From: Ascarosepion bandense
Lineage: Eukaryota; Mollusca; Cephalopoda; Sepiida; Sepiidae
Assembly (NCBI GenBank): GCA_037127315.1
Contig: JBBBDQ010000310.1
Coordinates: 1,621,001-1,685,000 of the forward strand
Direction of reading: 5' to 3'
DNA: 64,000 nucleotides
The notes below the pieces were generated by a model. The model was not told the DNA's origin. It saw nothing but the letters and a program-made list of their open reading frames with translations, and ran no database searches. The position numbers and the translations under genes were made by a program. Shown here in pieces: positions 46,315 through 58,099 of this stretch (the stretch's first letter is position 1; each line of letters starts with the position of its first letter).

Positions 46315-46752
46315 AATAAAATTTTCAGGATATATTTTCATGAACAATATATCATGTAAGTTTCAGGTTGTAATATTATTAAAAATACTGAAAATATTTG
46401 GTTTTGAAAGTGTCAAGTTTTATTATCCTAAAAATCTATGAGCACATACGTTTTTATTGGTAAATAAATCCAAGAAATTTAGATGATAGAAGCATTTATT
46501 ATTCACATATACCTGATAATTTTTTTTTCATTTTACATGTGAATATGTATAATTTGACTTTCTAAAACTTTCAGGTTTCATGTTAACTTTTCTACTCTTT
46601 TGACGAACATTATTTGCAGTAGTTTTTATTGCTTTTTAAAAAACTTTGAATATTATGTCATTCTTATATGCCTCCTTTTTATTGATGGGCCATGAATCTT
46701 CAATTGGATTAATATTGAGAGTGGGTTCAGTTTAGTATTTTTTAAACTTCCT
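46315..46752. other. AT-rich spacer between the two SINEs
   Basis: No gene or repeat is recognised. Confidence 0.4.
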
Positions 46753-46763
46753 TTTGGCAAGGT

Positions 46764-47073
46764 ATGGATGTGTGTTGTGGTGCAGTGGATATCGACTCAG
46801 AACAACAAATTGGGGTGCTGATTTCGAATTCCAGTTGAATTCCTTGCATTCACTTATGCACAAATACCCTTGGGAAAGGTATTAATCTGTTTCTTCCTTC
46901 CAGTTATGGGTTAAATAATAGGACAGATTGGGTTCTATAGCCTTGGTTGGCAACTAGTCTACCGCAGAAAGCAATGGCAACCTACTGCGGAATAATCTTC
47001 TGCCCATTCAGTCATGTCTCTTTCGAGACATGATCGCCGAAGCATGTATCATGTATGGCACTTAACTGACTGA
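46764..47073 (+). mobile_element. tRNA-derived SINE, copy 2, with target-site duplication
   Basis: GTGGTGCAGTGGATATCGAC (A box) and GATTTCGAATTCCAG (B box) open the element. It ends GGCACTTAACTGAC. The 11-base word TTTGGCAAGGT occurs on both sides (46753-46763 and 47074-47084), a convincing target-site duplication. The inserted unit is therefore about 310 bases. The intact duplication suggests a fairly recent insertion. Confidence 0.88.
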
Positions 47074-47084
47074 TTTGGCAAGGT

Positions 47085-47572
47085 GAGCAATAATCAGTTT
47101 TTCAAAATGTGAATGAACATTGCCTTGCATGAATATACTATTTAACTTAAAACTTTTAGGCTATGATGTTACACTCAAAAAATGGCTTATCTAAAAACTT
47201 CAAATAATACTCTGCATTTATTTTGACGGGATTGATAATTTTATTACTCAATACATTAGTCCCCTCTCCAATGTTGTCTGCTCATCCATGTAGAACTCAA
47301 TCTTGAGCCTAACTGTCATGTCTACTCAATATGCATTCATCACTAAAAATTACTGCTGAGGAATCATTATATAATTTTTTTCAACTTTTGTTTCTCTTTG
47401 TGATATTTATTCTAAAGGTAACCATATTTTGTCTTTAGCCAATGTTCTTAATATTTGCCATCTTTTCTGTTTACATTTGGAAGCCCAGATTCTTAAAATG
47501 TATTCTTGCTAGTCATTTCAATTTTCCTATTTTACTTATATCTGTATGTGCCATGAAAAAAAAGTGTGTATG

Positions 47573-47578
<6 letters not shown>
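47085..47578. other. AT-rich non-coding stretch
   Basis: Nothing recognisable is present apart from the microsatellite that follows. Confidence 0.4.

Positions 47579-47610
<32 letters not shown>
47579..47610. repeat. (TA)16 microsatellite
   Basis: Uninterrupted TA units between TGTGTA and GCGCC. Confidence 0.95.
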
Positions 47611-47614
<4 letters not shown>

Positions 47615-50389
47615 CAAAATATTGGTTTATATATTAATCTTTAAAAGCTAAACTTTTTTTTATAGTTTTATTTAGTCAATTTTATTTTGTGGTGGTATTG
47701 AATGGTGTAACGGTTTATCAGTTTAGCAAACCATTGAAAGTTCACCTGGCACATACTTTCTCTACTCTTGCTTTACACTTTTCCTATTAAATTTCCTACT
47801 CACACCAAAAGTGTATAAATGGAGTGATAGAAAAATTATTGATCTTTTTTTAAGTAAGTGAACCTTTGTTCTATTTCTAAGCAAAAAGCATTTTTGAAAA
47901 ATAAAATGTTATCTTTTTAAAAATATCTGCATTTGAACTAATAAATAAAAACTTATGAATATAGTCCAAGTTCTAATTAAACGTGTGTGAGAAAATAAGT
48001 GCAAGAGAGTTAGAAGTCACCTGGCTATGGGAACTTTGGTACTGACTTGTTTGTACATGTGTAAGCGCTTTACTATTATTATAATTTAATTTTATTATTT
48101 TATGTGTATGTGTGTGCGATTTTGACGTTTTGTGCTCAGGCAAGTGGCGGATATATATATATATATTATTATCTAGTATTCAAATGTGACTCATTAGTTT
48201 TTCCTCCTCTTCCTTCCCCACCTTTACCAATCATCAACTCCACTTTCATCAGGTAGATTTTGAGATGCTTGTTGTTGCCAGGTGTCATCCGTCAACATCT
48301 TGCCAATGCTTAATAATAATACTCAACTAGGTACGTCGGTCTGCCCGCCCTCCTTCCAGCTCGCTTTGTCTACTTCGGGTTGTTTGTACTGGGCTTTTTT
48401 TCACACACTGTCCAGGTTATTGTCCGTTGAGTGAGTTAGTCACCTTCATCATAAAATTATTTGAATCAATGATGAACCTATTTTATTTTTATACTACATT
48501 CCTCTTAGTCTTCTGACACACCTTATTTACTACGAACTCTCCGCCACTTAAAAAGATTCATTCATGGATTTACTCGTTAATCATTGCTTTGAATGTCTTC
48601 CACCCGTATTGAATACATTATTGTTAAATTAAATGTTATTGTTTTCAAGCTAAAGGATTTTTTTACCGGTTTCTGTGTTTGCTTTCGGTTCAATAAAGTT
48701 TAAACATGAGGTCTTAAATCTGAGACCCTTTCTTACAATAGGAGATACTACACTACAGGAATTTGTGAACTGCATGCAGGATTTATTTACCTGTGGATAT
48801 GTCCAGGTGGTTTGGATTCATCTATTTTTGTTTTGTGCTTGTAGCTATTTTGCTGCCTTGTACAACAACTTCTAATATTTCAGGTAACTTAACTTTTTTA
48901 AAAATCTACTTACAGTTCGAAATATCTTAAAAGCTTCTGTTTGTTTAAAACGGAAATACTTTTTTTTTTAAACTTAAAAAGTCTTGTTTTTAAATGAAGC
49001 ACGGTTAAACCCTCATATGGTGAAGCCTCTTTTTTTTTTTTTTCCCGGACGATCGAAAACGTTCTTTTTCCAGTTTTGCTTCGAACAAAATGTTACTATC
49101 AGTATCCGTTTTTTTTTAAACTAACTTTTTTAGTCGTTGTTTTACAGTAATTACAATAATGACATTAAGTGCTTCTTCTCTAGTTCTCTAGTCTTAAGAT
49201 GTTGAGTGTTGACTAAAAGTGAAGTTAAGTCTACAAATTTTTCAGCTTGCTGATTGACAAATGTTGATCAAACTGAATTTTTTATCATTATGTTGTTATA
49301 CTATGCATGCTTCATTGAAAGTGTCTTCTCAAAAATATGCCGTGCCAATTTCAGAGAAAACAATTTTAGGGAAAAATATTTAAAGGCAGAATATCCTTCA
49401 TCTGTGATAATTTGCAAAAGTCGATTAACCTTTCCTCTTTGTAATGAAAATGTCATTTTAGATTTTTTTCAGCATTAATGCAAAGAGCAAATCGATCACA
49501 TCTAGCTAGAGAGATATTTGGTGGTAGTTCATCAAATGATAAACAAAAGACATAAAATTTTGTATATAAACTTTTTAAACTAAAGAAAAAATATAAAAAT
49601 TATTTCAGTATTTATAGCAGAGCATCATGGCAGATAGTAATTTCCTGTCCATGGATCAATTCAAAATTCAAACACTTTTTTTTTTTCATTTTTAATTTTT
49701 TTTCTCGACATAGACGATAAGTCTGTTAGTGAAAAGAAAAAAAAAAAAAGGTAAATGAAATGCTTAACTAACTTGCTTGGTAAATAGGCTTCTGAACAGT
49801 CACGTCCGAACGGGACGTAGACAATCCTTTATCACATCCTATCCCAGTATTTTTTTACATTGTACCACATAACCTCATCCACCTTGTTTTTGACACTTTT
49901 TCCGAGAGAAAGTAACAGGTATTTTCCTGCACCAATTGCCAGAAAATTAAAAAAGTGGAAGTAGGTACGTCAACCCTACCAACAAAAAATACTTTAGTGC
50001 TTCCACTGACCAGAAAGTTTCCCCCTTTCTTTGGTAGATCTGAAGTGAAGGCTGTGTAGAATAAAAATAAAACTCTCTCTATACAATCTACAATTCTACA
50101 TTGTAACTGTAACAGTTTACTTTTTTTTCGTTTTCTTAGAGATAAATAACGTCCAAGTTAATTGTAATACGAGTGGTGAATGAGTTTTCGTGAAAGGGAC
50201 AATAATTGTTGTGTGCCTGGCTCATGAAGAGAAACTTTTGATACAAGAAAACTGAAAAAAAAAAAAACTTTTTTTTTTTAACCAAGATCGCACCCAGTTG
50301 TATCGACCCTTTTTTTGTTATTTCATTCCCTTAACCTTCTTGTGTTTCAGTTTTCGACTGTCAGCGTGTGTGGAGTGGGTGCTTCAAAA
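47611..50389. other. Non-coding stretch with a CpG-containing, GC-richer patch
   Basis: The patch at 48300-48420 (ACGTCGGTCTGCCCGCCCTC and TCCTTCCAGCTCGCTTTG) stands out from the AT-rich surroundings. It could be an untranslated first exon or promoter, but no splice-linked ORF supports that. The 66-codon ORF at 48675-48875 shows no recognisable domain. Many short T runs follow from 48960 on. Confidence 0.35.
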
Positions 50390-50622
50390 TTTCTTTCTTT
50401 CTTTTTCTTTTTTTCTTTCTTTCTTTCTTTCTTTTTCTCTCTCTCTCTTTTTTCTCTTTCTCTTTTCTCTCTCTCTCTCTCTTTCTCTTTTCTCTTTCTC
50501 TCTCTCTTTTTCTTTTTCTCTTTTTCTTTTTCTCTTTCTCTCTTTTTCTCTTTCTCTTTCTCTCTCTTTTTCTCTTTTTCTCTCTTTTTTCTCTTTCTCT
50601 CTCTTTTTTCTTTTTTCTCCTC
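50390..50622. repeat. Uninterrupted pyrimidine (C/T) tract of 233 bases
   Basis: Every base is C or T. It is built of CTTT, TCTC and TTTTC units. Apparent ORFs of 90-116 codons on both strands (Ser/Phe/Leu-rich or Glu/Lys/Arg-rich) come only from this simple repeat. Such tracts can form triplex (H-DNA) structures. Confidence 0.95.
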
Positions 50623-53309
50623 GGACGGGATGATCATTTCAAATAAATGCCATTTTCTAACTTGAAAAATACAAAAAATGCCTGCCTTTGTACTTTGTAT
50701 TGAATTTCATGCGAAAAGAGTATTTTTTATTTTTCACATAAAAAATAACTTGTTCCAAATCAAACTTGTTGAATTTTAATTACTTTTTTCAATTTTTAGT
50801 ATCTTTCGTGCCATACTTAAAAAAAAAAAATTGCCATTTTTTTACACTTTTCGACATCATAAATCAGTAAAATTTTAATACCAATTTTGAAGTACAGTAT
50901 AAATAATCTTTTTCTTAGTAAAATTTAATTTTTGTTGACCGATTGCTTCCTCGTGATATCTGGAGTGGAATTATATCTCAACTCAACTCTTCTTTACCCA
51001 GACAATCTTTTTCTTTTCTTTTACCCCCACTTTTTTTTTCTTATAAATTTATGAGAAATCAAACAAAGGGATTTCTGTTTCTTGCATTTGCAAGAAAGAT
51101 TAAAAAAACATAAAATAACCAACCTTACTTGTTTGTAGGAAACAAAATACGGAAAAAGGTAACGGAACGGGACAATAATTAAAGAACGTTTGATTTTGTA
51201 AGAAAAAAAAAAGTAATATTTTTAACATCCTAAAAATTAGTTCCTTTTTTTTTATGTTTCTGTTAAAAATGAGAAAATTAGAATTTTAGGTACACAATTT
51301 TCATTTTTCACCTTCAATAACAGTAACACCTGTATTCTGGGCAGCCATTAACAAGAAAGTTAAAAAATTAAAAAAAAAAGTTTCATGTTTTTAAGCACAT
51401 AACCCCTATGGAAGTATATTGGAGATAAAAATCTAATGGTATTTTATTTTATTTTTAAAACTATACATTTGAACTTTTTTTTTTTTTGGTATACCAACAA
51501 AAGATCTAACTGCTACAATCTTTTCTTTTTCTTTGCTGAAAAAAAAAAACAAACTATTTGACTGCCGACTTATACAAATCTGGGGATCTGAATGTCCGGA
51601 AAACCATGAAAGAAAACTGAAAAGTCGAAGTACATTTTCTTTGGTTAGAGAAAAAAAAGTCTGACATTTTAAGTAATGTTAAGAACATAAAAGTCATTTA
51701 ACATTTCAATGAAGTAAATTTTAGCATCGACAGTTAATGAATTTGACTTGAGGGAATGTCAAGTCAAGAATAATCACATGCGATGTGTCGTGTAAAGTAT
51801 ACAAGTTGTATTTGTCAATAATTTATGGATTTGACAAGAATGAAGATTAAAATCGTTGCACTTGAATAAGAAGAAAAATTTCCAATTAAAAAACTTAACT
51901 GTTAGTCTTTTCACGGCTTTACAGTTGACAAGACAAATGATTTCATTTTTGAAAGATGTTTAGTTTTTGTTATTTTTAGGATTTATTGAAAATTTGTTTT
52001 AATAGAAATATTTCAAAAGTGGTGTGGGGGGAAAATACTTAAATGCAATAAGTGTTTCTTCAATTATCACACAAATCATTTTTTTAAATGTGAAATTACA
52101 AATTTATTTAAATGAAAAAATTGATAGAAAATTTTAAATATTTTTCTATAACAAGTTGTCATCTCTCTTCATAAAAAAATTACATCAAAATAAAATTCCC
52201 TGAGAACTTGTTCGGATACTTTTTGTTTTGTCTTTAAGGAAGTGTATAAAAAAACTTGTGTCAGGCACGAAAAGTTAGCAGAAATAGCATGACTTATTAA
52301 TAGGTGCAAAATTATAAAATACAAGACAACCACTGTTTAACATTTTGAAAGGAAAAACACATTTAATTGGCAGGAAATTTCTTTTGTGTGCCTATTATAG
52401 GATACAAATCCTATATCATCCATCAACTAAAACATAAATTTGCACACCCACAAAAGTAGATCAAACAACTAAAAGCATTTTGGAAAAACCCAGACCAAGA
52501 AATATTCACAAGTCAGTGTGAATAGGAAAATTCTGGATCCTGATTGAATAAAAAATAGAAAAATCAGGACATTTTTTCACACCTAGAAGTGAAAAAGCCT
52601 GCTAGAGAAGCTTCACTATTTAAACCAAAATGAGTTCAGCATAGGAGCAGTTAGCTTGAGGACCTCATGGCAAGGTAACAAAAGAAATTTCAATTCAGTC
52701 TGAATGGGAGCAGTATCTGATAGCATCTCACAATGTAAGGAAGAACCTTCAAGCTGACTCGGTCATGTCTTACCTTTACTGCCAAGTTTCTTTTCATCTT
52801 TTTAACTCCACACCACCAAAGAGAGCAACAACAGGACACTCTTAAGTACAATTTTTTCATTTGTTTTACTTTCTTTCTTACCCTGCCATCAACCTACCAA
52901 AAAGAGGAAGGAGCATAAGACTTTACATTCTGCTACTACACAAGTATGAAGTCTAAACTTCTGTGGACATTTTAAATACTTATATTTCTCTTTGAACAGT
53001 TTTAACTACAAAACTGTGATGACAAGGCCAATTTACCAAGCATAGTCGAGGCCCCTACTTTTAGGCAAGATTACAATTTATGATGAAGGATCACCAGTAG
53101 AAAATTGGGAATAAATTACAACTTGGGAAGAGATAAGGATTTTTAAAAATGGCAATAAAAAGAAAGGTGCAACCACTTTTTGATAAAAAAATCCAAAAAG
53201 ACTTACTTGCAAATTGCCACTTGGGCGTCTCCAGGACACAGTAATTTAATAATAAAAAGTAATCCCCTTTTACACTGTTTGTTCTTGAGAAAATTTTTCT
53301 GAAATGCTT
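50623..53309. other. Non-coding stretch
   Basis: AT-rich with many A and T runs up to about 52300. A less AT-rich block at 52380-53100 has no open frame or recognised repeat. Confidence 0.4.
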
Positions 53310-53492
53310 TTATTCAAGTATGTCCAACTTCGGGAGAATTTTCACTAAAATTTTAATTTCCCTTATCTCTCTGTGGCTGGCTGGTAACAGAGCCTTCTTG
53401 ATGCCAGTGATATTGACCTGCTTTCTTCCTTTGCAGTCAAAGGTCTTCACTTTCAAAAGGTCTTCTCTCCTTACTGTAGAAATGTCTTCTAC
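53310..53492 (-). pseudogene. Short open frame of coding-like composition, unknown origin
   Basis: A minus-strand stop-to-stop frame of 60 codons without a useful ATG reads ISTVRREDLLKVKTFDCKGR, then KQVNITGIKKALLPASHREI and ILVKILPKLDILE. The charged, low-Phe composition differs from the random ORFs in this AT-rich window. It could be an orphan exon or a remnant of a decayed transposon ORF. I see no clear splice sites at its ends and do not recognise it. Confidence 0.25.
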
Positions 53493-55084
53493 TCATATCT
53501 GTTGACTCTATTTATACAGAATATTTTAGGCTAATCTATTTGGGATGTTATTAGTTTGAGACCACATTTCTCATTGGTCAATATATTTGAAAAAAAATTT
53601 CCTTAAACTGGAGATAGATCCCTTCACAAATTTTGGCAGATTTTAACTACTGAGCTGAAAAAGATATACATTTTTAACAAATTTTGCACAAACTGTCTGG
53701 CCTACATAAAAATACACTTCTCTCAAAAGAACATGCAAGAAACAAAAAGCAACCTAGACATCACACATTTAAACAAGGGTAAAATTTTTACAATAATAAA
53801 AATAAAATTTTTATAAGTGGTCTCAATGATTGAGAAATTGCAATCTCTTTGTGCTTCTTTGACTAATTTAGTTTTTATAAAAAACTTTTGCAATGTGTTT
53901 TCTCATGCAGTAAAATTATACACATTTTGTTTACCAAACTGGATATTGAGTTTTGAGTGTCCTGTTTCAAGCTGCATTAATTTATTGGCTATTTGAAAAT
54001 GTACAATGATGCATTTAATTAATATATCAGCTTCTTCTTATATGCATCCATACATTGTCTGTCTTCTGGAATTATTAACACAAGATCCATTTTTCGTCAT
54101 AAGTGATAATGCATTAATGTTGAACATGATTAATGCAGGTTTTCCTGTTTTATTTTTTATTTCATTTTTGCTTTCTAAGTTGAAAGTGATTTGCAATGCA
54201 TTGAAGAGTTCTATGATTGAAGTTTCGGGATCATTTTCTACCATAGCATTTAAATTTTCATGTTTTGGTCAGGCTTTTGTTTTCTAAATTGAAACTTGTT
54301 AATTTTTAGAATGCTTTTATATACAATCAATAGAATAAAATAAATATTCTTGAAATAATCAATACAACAGAATGAGTTATATTTAAGTTTTCTTTTTCCA
54401 AATTTTGGAAATTGAATAAAAATCTTAAAAATTGTATTAATACATTAATAATATTTGTAAAGAAGATTATAAGTTAAGCATATTCAGTCGTCCTGAGAAG
54501 TTGTTGAATATTGTTTAAATGTTGTGCTTACAGATTGTCAGCTTGTCAAGTTTTGTTATCATGCCACTGTATAATATTACAATTATATTTACTTGTATGC
54601 ACTTAAAAATTGTTCATTCAATCTATTTATAGAACTGTTGTATGTATTAATATAGAGAATGCTTTTATAATTGCTATATACCCTAGAAATAAGAAATTAC
54701 TTTTATATATAAACCACATTCATCTTTCAAAACTTTTGTTTTCAAATATTACCTACTATTATTGAAACCCTTTAAAAATGGCAGATCACCTGTGATTATT
54801 TTAGAAGAAAAAAAACAAAATAATTTTATTTTATTACCACTATTATAGCATTGTTGCCATTGCTGGCTAGTTTAAGGAAATATAGGTAAATTGCCATTTA
54901 CAGACAAAACTAAACGCTATTCCCGATGCGCAACGATAATAAAAAAAAAACATCACAAAATGGGCCATATTGTATGCTACTCTATATCTAAATTGGTTTG
55001 GAAAAAGCACTCATTAGATATAACACAAACACTGGAAACAGCATTTCCTATTATTTTGTAAACATCTGTTGGATACACACACTC
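53493..55084. other. AT-rich non-coding stretch
   Basis: No exon, RNA or known repeat is recognised. Confidence 0.45.
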
Positions 55085-55430
55085 TCTATTTAAACTGTTG
55101 TCCTCATCTCCTTATTGCCATATTCACAATGTTTTGGCCAGTGTATGCTCCAGCCTTCTTCAGGTGATTCAATTTCAAACTGGACCCTTTATTTCAAGGA
55201 CACATGGACCAGTGTATAAGCGTTGGTTGAACCCAATGACTAAACCTAAAGAGTTGTGAGTTCAGTACCTGGCTACAAGAGTTGAGTTAAAGGGAGATAA
55301 CTTATACTGAGACATCTGGAAGAGGCATGGCTTGTGAAACTAGAACAGTATGCCCTGGTATTTTGTACAATGGCTGAAATTGGCAATGAAGATGTGGACA
55401 AGTCTGAACAATGTAAATAGTGTAAATAAT
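55085..55430. repeat. Fold-back repeat related to 8254-8845
   Basis: The left side has GTCCTCATCTCCTTATTGCC and GTTTTGGCCAGTGTATGCTC. The right end has TTGGCAATGAAGATGTGGAC then AAGTCTGAACAATGTAAATA, an inverted version of the same terminus. The block TTTGGCCAKTGTATGCT and the following TTCTTCAGGT are shared with the right arm at 8594-8845 (reverse complement). It appears to be a second member of one fold-back family. Confidence 0.6.
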
Positions 55431-55774
55431 TACAATACCGCACCTCAGAAATATAGACAAATATAATGTAAGTTTTGTACAGACATTTAAGTTTATTGAC
55501 AGCTGTGGAAGTATTAAATGGTGGCTTTTTTATTGCTCTGATCATAGAGATGATTTGTTTAGAGGTGATACAATAGATTTTCTCTTAAGCATGAGATAAA
55601 GCCCATCCTTAATGATAGATACTCTGATTTTTGGACATTTCCATGATGTCACTTTTGCTTTCCTATGCTTTTGCATATCTTCTAAAATTTTACAATGATT
55701 TGCCAGAAGTTTGCATCAGTTTATGAAATTAAGGGTTCCATCAAAATTGAATTTCTAACCTTTTATAAATTTTG
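55431..55774. other. AT-rich spacer
   Basis: Nothing recognised. Confidence 0.4.
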
Positions 55775-55833
55775 CAAAGCATAAAATGAAATTCTGTAGA
55801 CAATAGGTCTATAGAATTTTATTCTATGCTTTG
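55775..55833. repeat. Imperfect hairpin, 27-base arms
   Basis: CAAAGCATAAAATGAAATTC then TGTAGAC pairs with GTCTATAGAATTTTATTCTA then TGCTTTG, with three mismatches and a 5-base loop. Confidence 0.8.
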
Positions 55834-58099
55834 CTCTTTGTATAGGTTTTTCTTATTTTATTTGTTAGATTCATAACATTCATTTTGGTTATTGTACTTT
55901 TTAGCCTTCAAGTATCTATCTTCATGCTTGATAAACATTTTTGGATATTATTCACCACCTTTGTATTCTTTATTTGTTTCTTTTTACTTTTACGAATATA
56001 CATTTTCAGTACTAGCTGATTCAAGGATTAAACTCACACTTGGCAGGGAACCAGATATGTTGTACACAATATATTTTACCCAATATATTATTTCTTGATT
56101 AATTACAAAGTCATTAAAGATAGAACATCTTTGTCTTTACCATTTAATGGTAATACGTTAATGTTAGACCTTTTGAAAATATTTTTATGCATTTTCTTAA
56201 TGTAGTGAACATGCCATGAAAGTTTTTTACTTTTTAAGTATTGGATTTATCCGATCTGATTTTTGATTAGCTGATATTTAAAAAATACAAACTTTTTTTT
56301 TTTAAACCATTACACCCAAAACAAGGTGATAAAGCCACTAAGATGCAATGGTTATTGAGAATGAAATATTCTGAGAGAAATCATTGAAAGAAGACAATAA
56401 GAGAATAGGATTTAAGGAGACAGATGATGATTAACATTGCATTTAAATTTTTGAAGATCATATTTGACTGGAAAGCAAGAAGCCAGAAGAGTTCCACAAG
56501 TGAGACATGTAAGAGAAGGAACTGTCAGCATAGAAGTTTTAATTTTAACTGTAAAATGAGGAGACTTAGCTGCCAATTTTGTATTGTGCATAAATTTGTA
56601 AAGTTGAGGTTCATCAGAATAATTACCATGAAAATACTGAAAGAAAAGATGCAGTGCTAAGAGGGTGACTGAAGCTGAGATACCTGGTGAGAATTCATTT
56701 TTTTTTTTTTTTTTTTTTACTTTGTTGTAGTAAAAGTATCAGGCCAAATGTAGCATCAATATTAATTGGTAGACTTATAAAGGTGTAAGATAGATTCTGA
56801 CAAGAAAGATTATCTAGAATGACACAGCAAACCAACTTGGTATTATAATTGTCTCACTTCATGTCAGTGGAAAATGTTAGTACAAGAATGTGTAATGAGT
56901 CACTCTCCCAGAGGTTAAAATTATCCATAATAATGGAAAGCTAGAAAGGTCCTATAAGCTGATTAAAAGAGAGCAGTTCAGTTTTGGAGGTATTAAAATA
57001 AAAAAAAAAAGCCATTTTTTTCCCTAGTTATCTACAGACTGAAAGTAATTTTTGAGCCATTTCAAGAGGACCTTTCTTTAGGACTATTGCAGGGATACCA
57101 TCATGATAGCATGGACAGTTATGGAAATCACACAGAGATTCAGTATAGGGGAAAGTCAGGTAAAGATACTTCAGATGAGTCAAGTAGTACTGGAAGAGAA
57201 TTTGTGAGCAAAACATTGTTTTATTAGACCATAACATCTTGAGTGAAGAGAGAAATGATTAACAAACAGAGCTGCCAGTAACCATAAGAATCAAACTTGC
57301 TAGAGACTATATGGTGCCTTAAAGAATTGTTCTCATTGAGGACACATTTACAATTATTATTATTTATATCAAGTAATATTTGCCATGAAAATTTTGATTT
57401 CTTTAAAATGTACAGAGAATTTTGAAAGAAGTCTATTCAGAATAGGTATTTTTGTTTTTCTTTTTGAACTAATTTTATCTACAAACTCCAGATACTTTGA
57501 AAGACAATTAGTCAAAATTGATTGTTGTCTGGTATAAATAATGTCTTTCTTTCTAGCGGTTGGTAGCTCAGGATAACCTGAATAAAATGCAGTGTTTTCA
57601 TTTCCTTCATAATCGTCTGACCATGTTGTCCACAGTTAAGTGGAGATCAGTTTTGATATTTGAATCTGGTTCATTTCACCATTTGAATTGAACAAAACTA
57701 TTGAATAAGTGTTAATATACTTTTTTTTCCCTTTTTTAATATCAGATTTGAGCAAAACTGTTTATTCATGTCACTGTATATAGATATTTTTATTTTTTGT
57801 ATATAAAATATTCTACAATAATGTAACCATTACATATATCATAAAACCCAACAAAATCTGATAATAAATTTGTACCTAAGGAGAATGTGTGTAAAATATA
57901 CCTACAAAATTGTAAGACATGGGTAATTTTCTTTTTGGAGTATTCATGAATGCAAAATATATGCCTTATCAAGTTATTAATATTCTTGTAAAATTTTAGT
58001 AAATTTACAATTAGGATTTTATAAAAAAAATGTTTTTGTACAAAGTATGAAGGCTTCTCTCAATGTCATTTTGTTGTAGAAAGTATGATACAATATTAT
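55834..58099. other. AT-rich non-coding stretch
   Basis: A T20 run lies at about 56699-56719. No gene is recognised. The segment 56380-56680 is purine-rich on the + strand, with a 78-codon ORF of no recognisable family. Confidence 0.4.

Noticed and set aside
48675..48875. 66-codon ORF with a Cys- and Phe-rich end
   Set aside because: No splice-site support or recognisable family. Composition is as expected by chance for T-rich sequence.
50298..50665. ORFs of 92-116 codons on both strands
   Set aside because: They are translations of the pyrimidine simple repeat, with Ser/Phe/Leu or Glu/Lys/Arg only.
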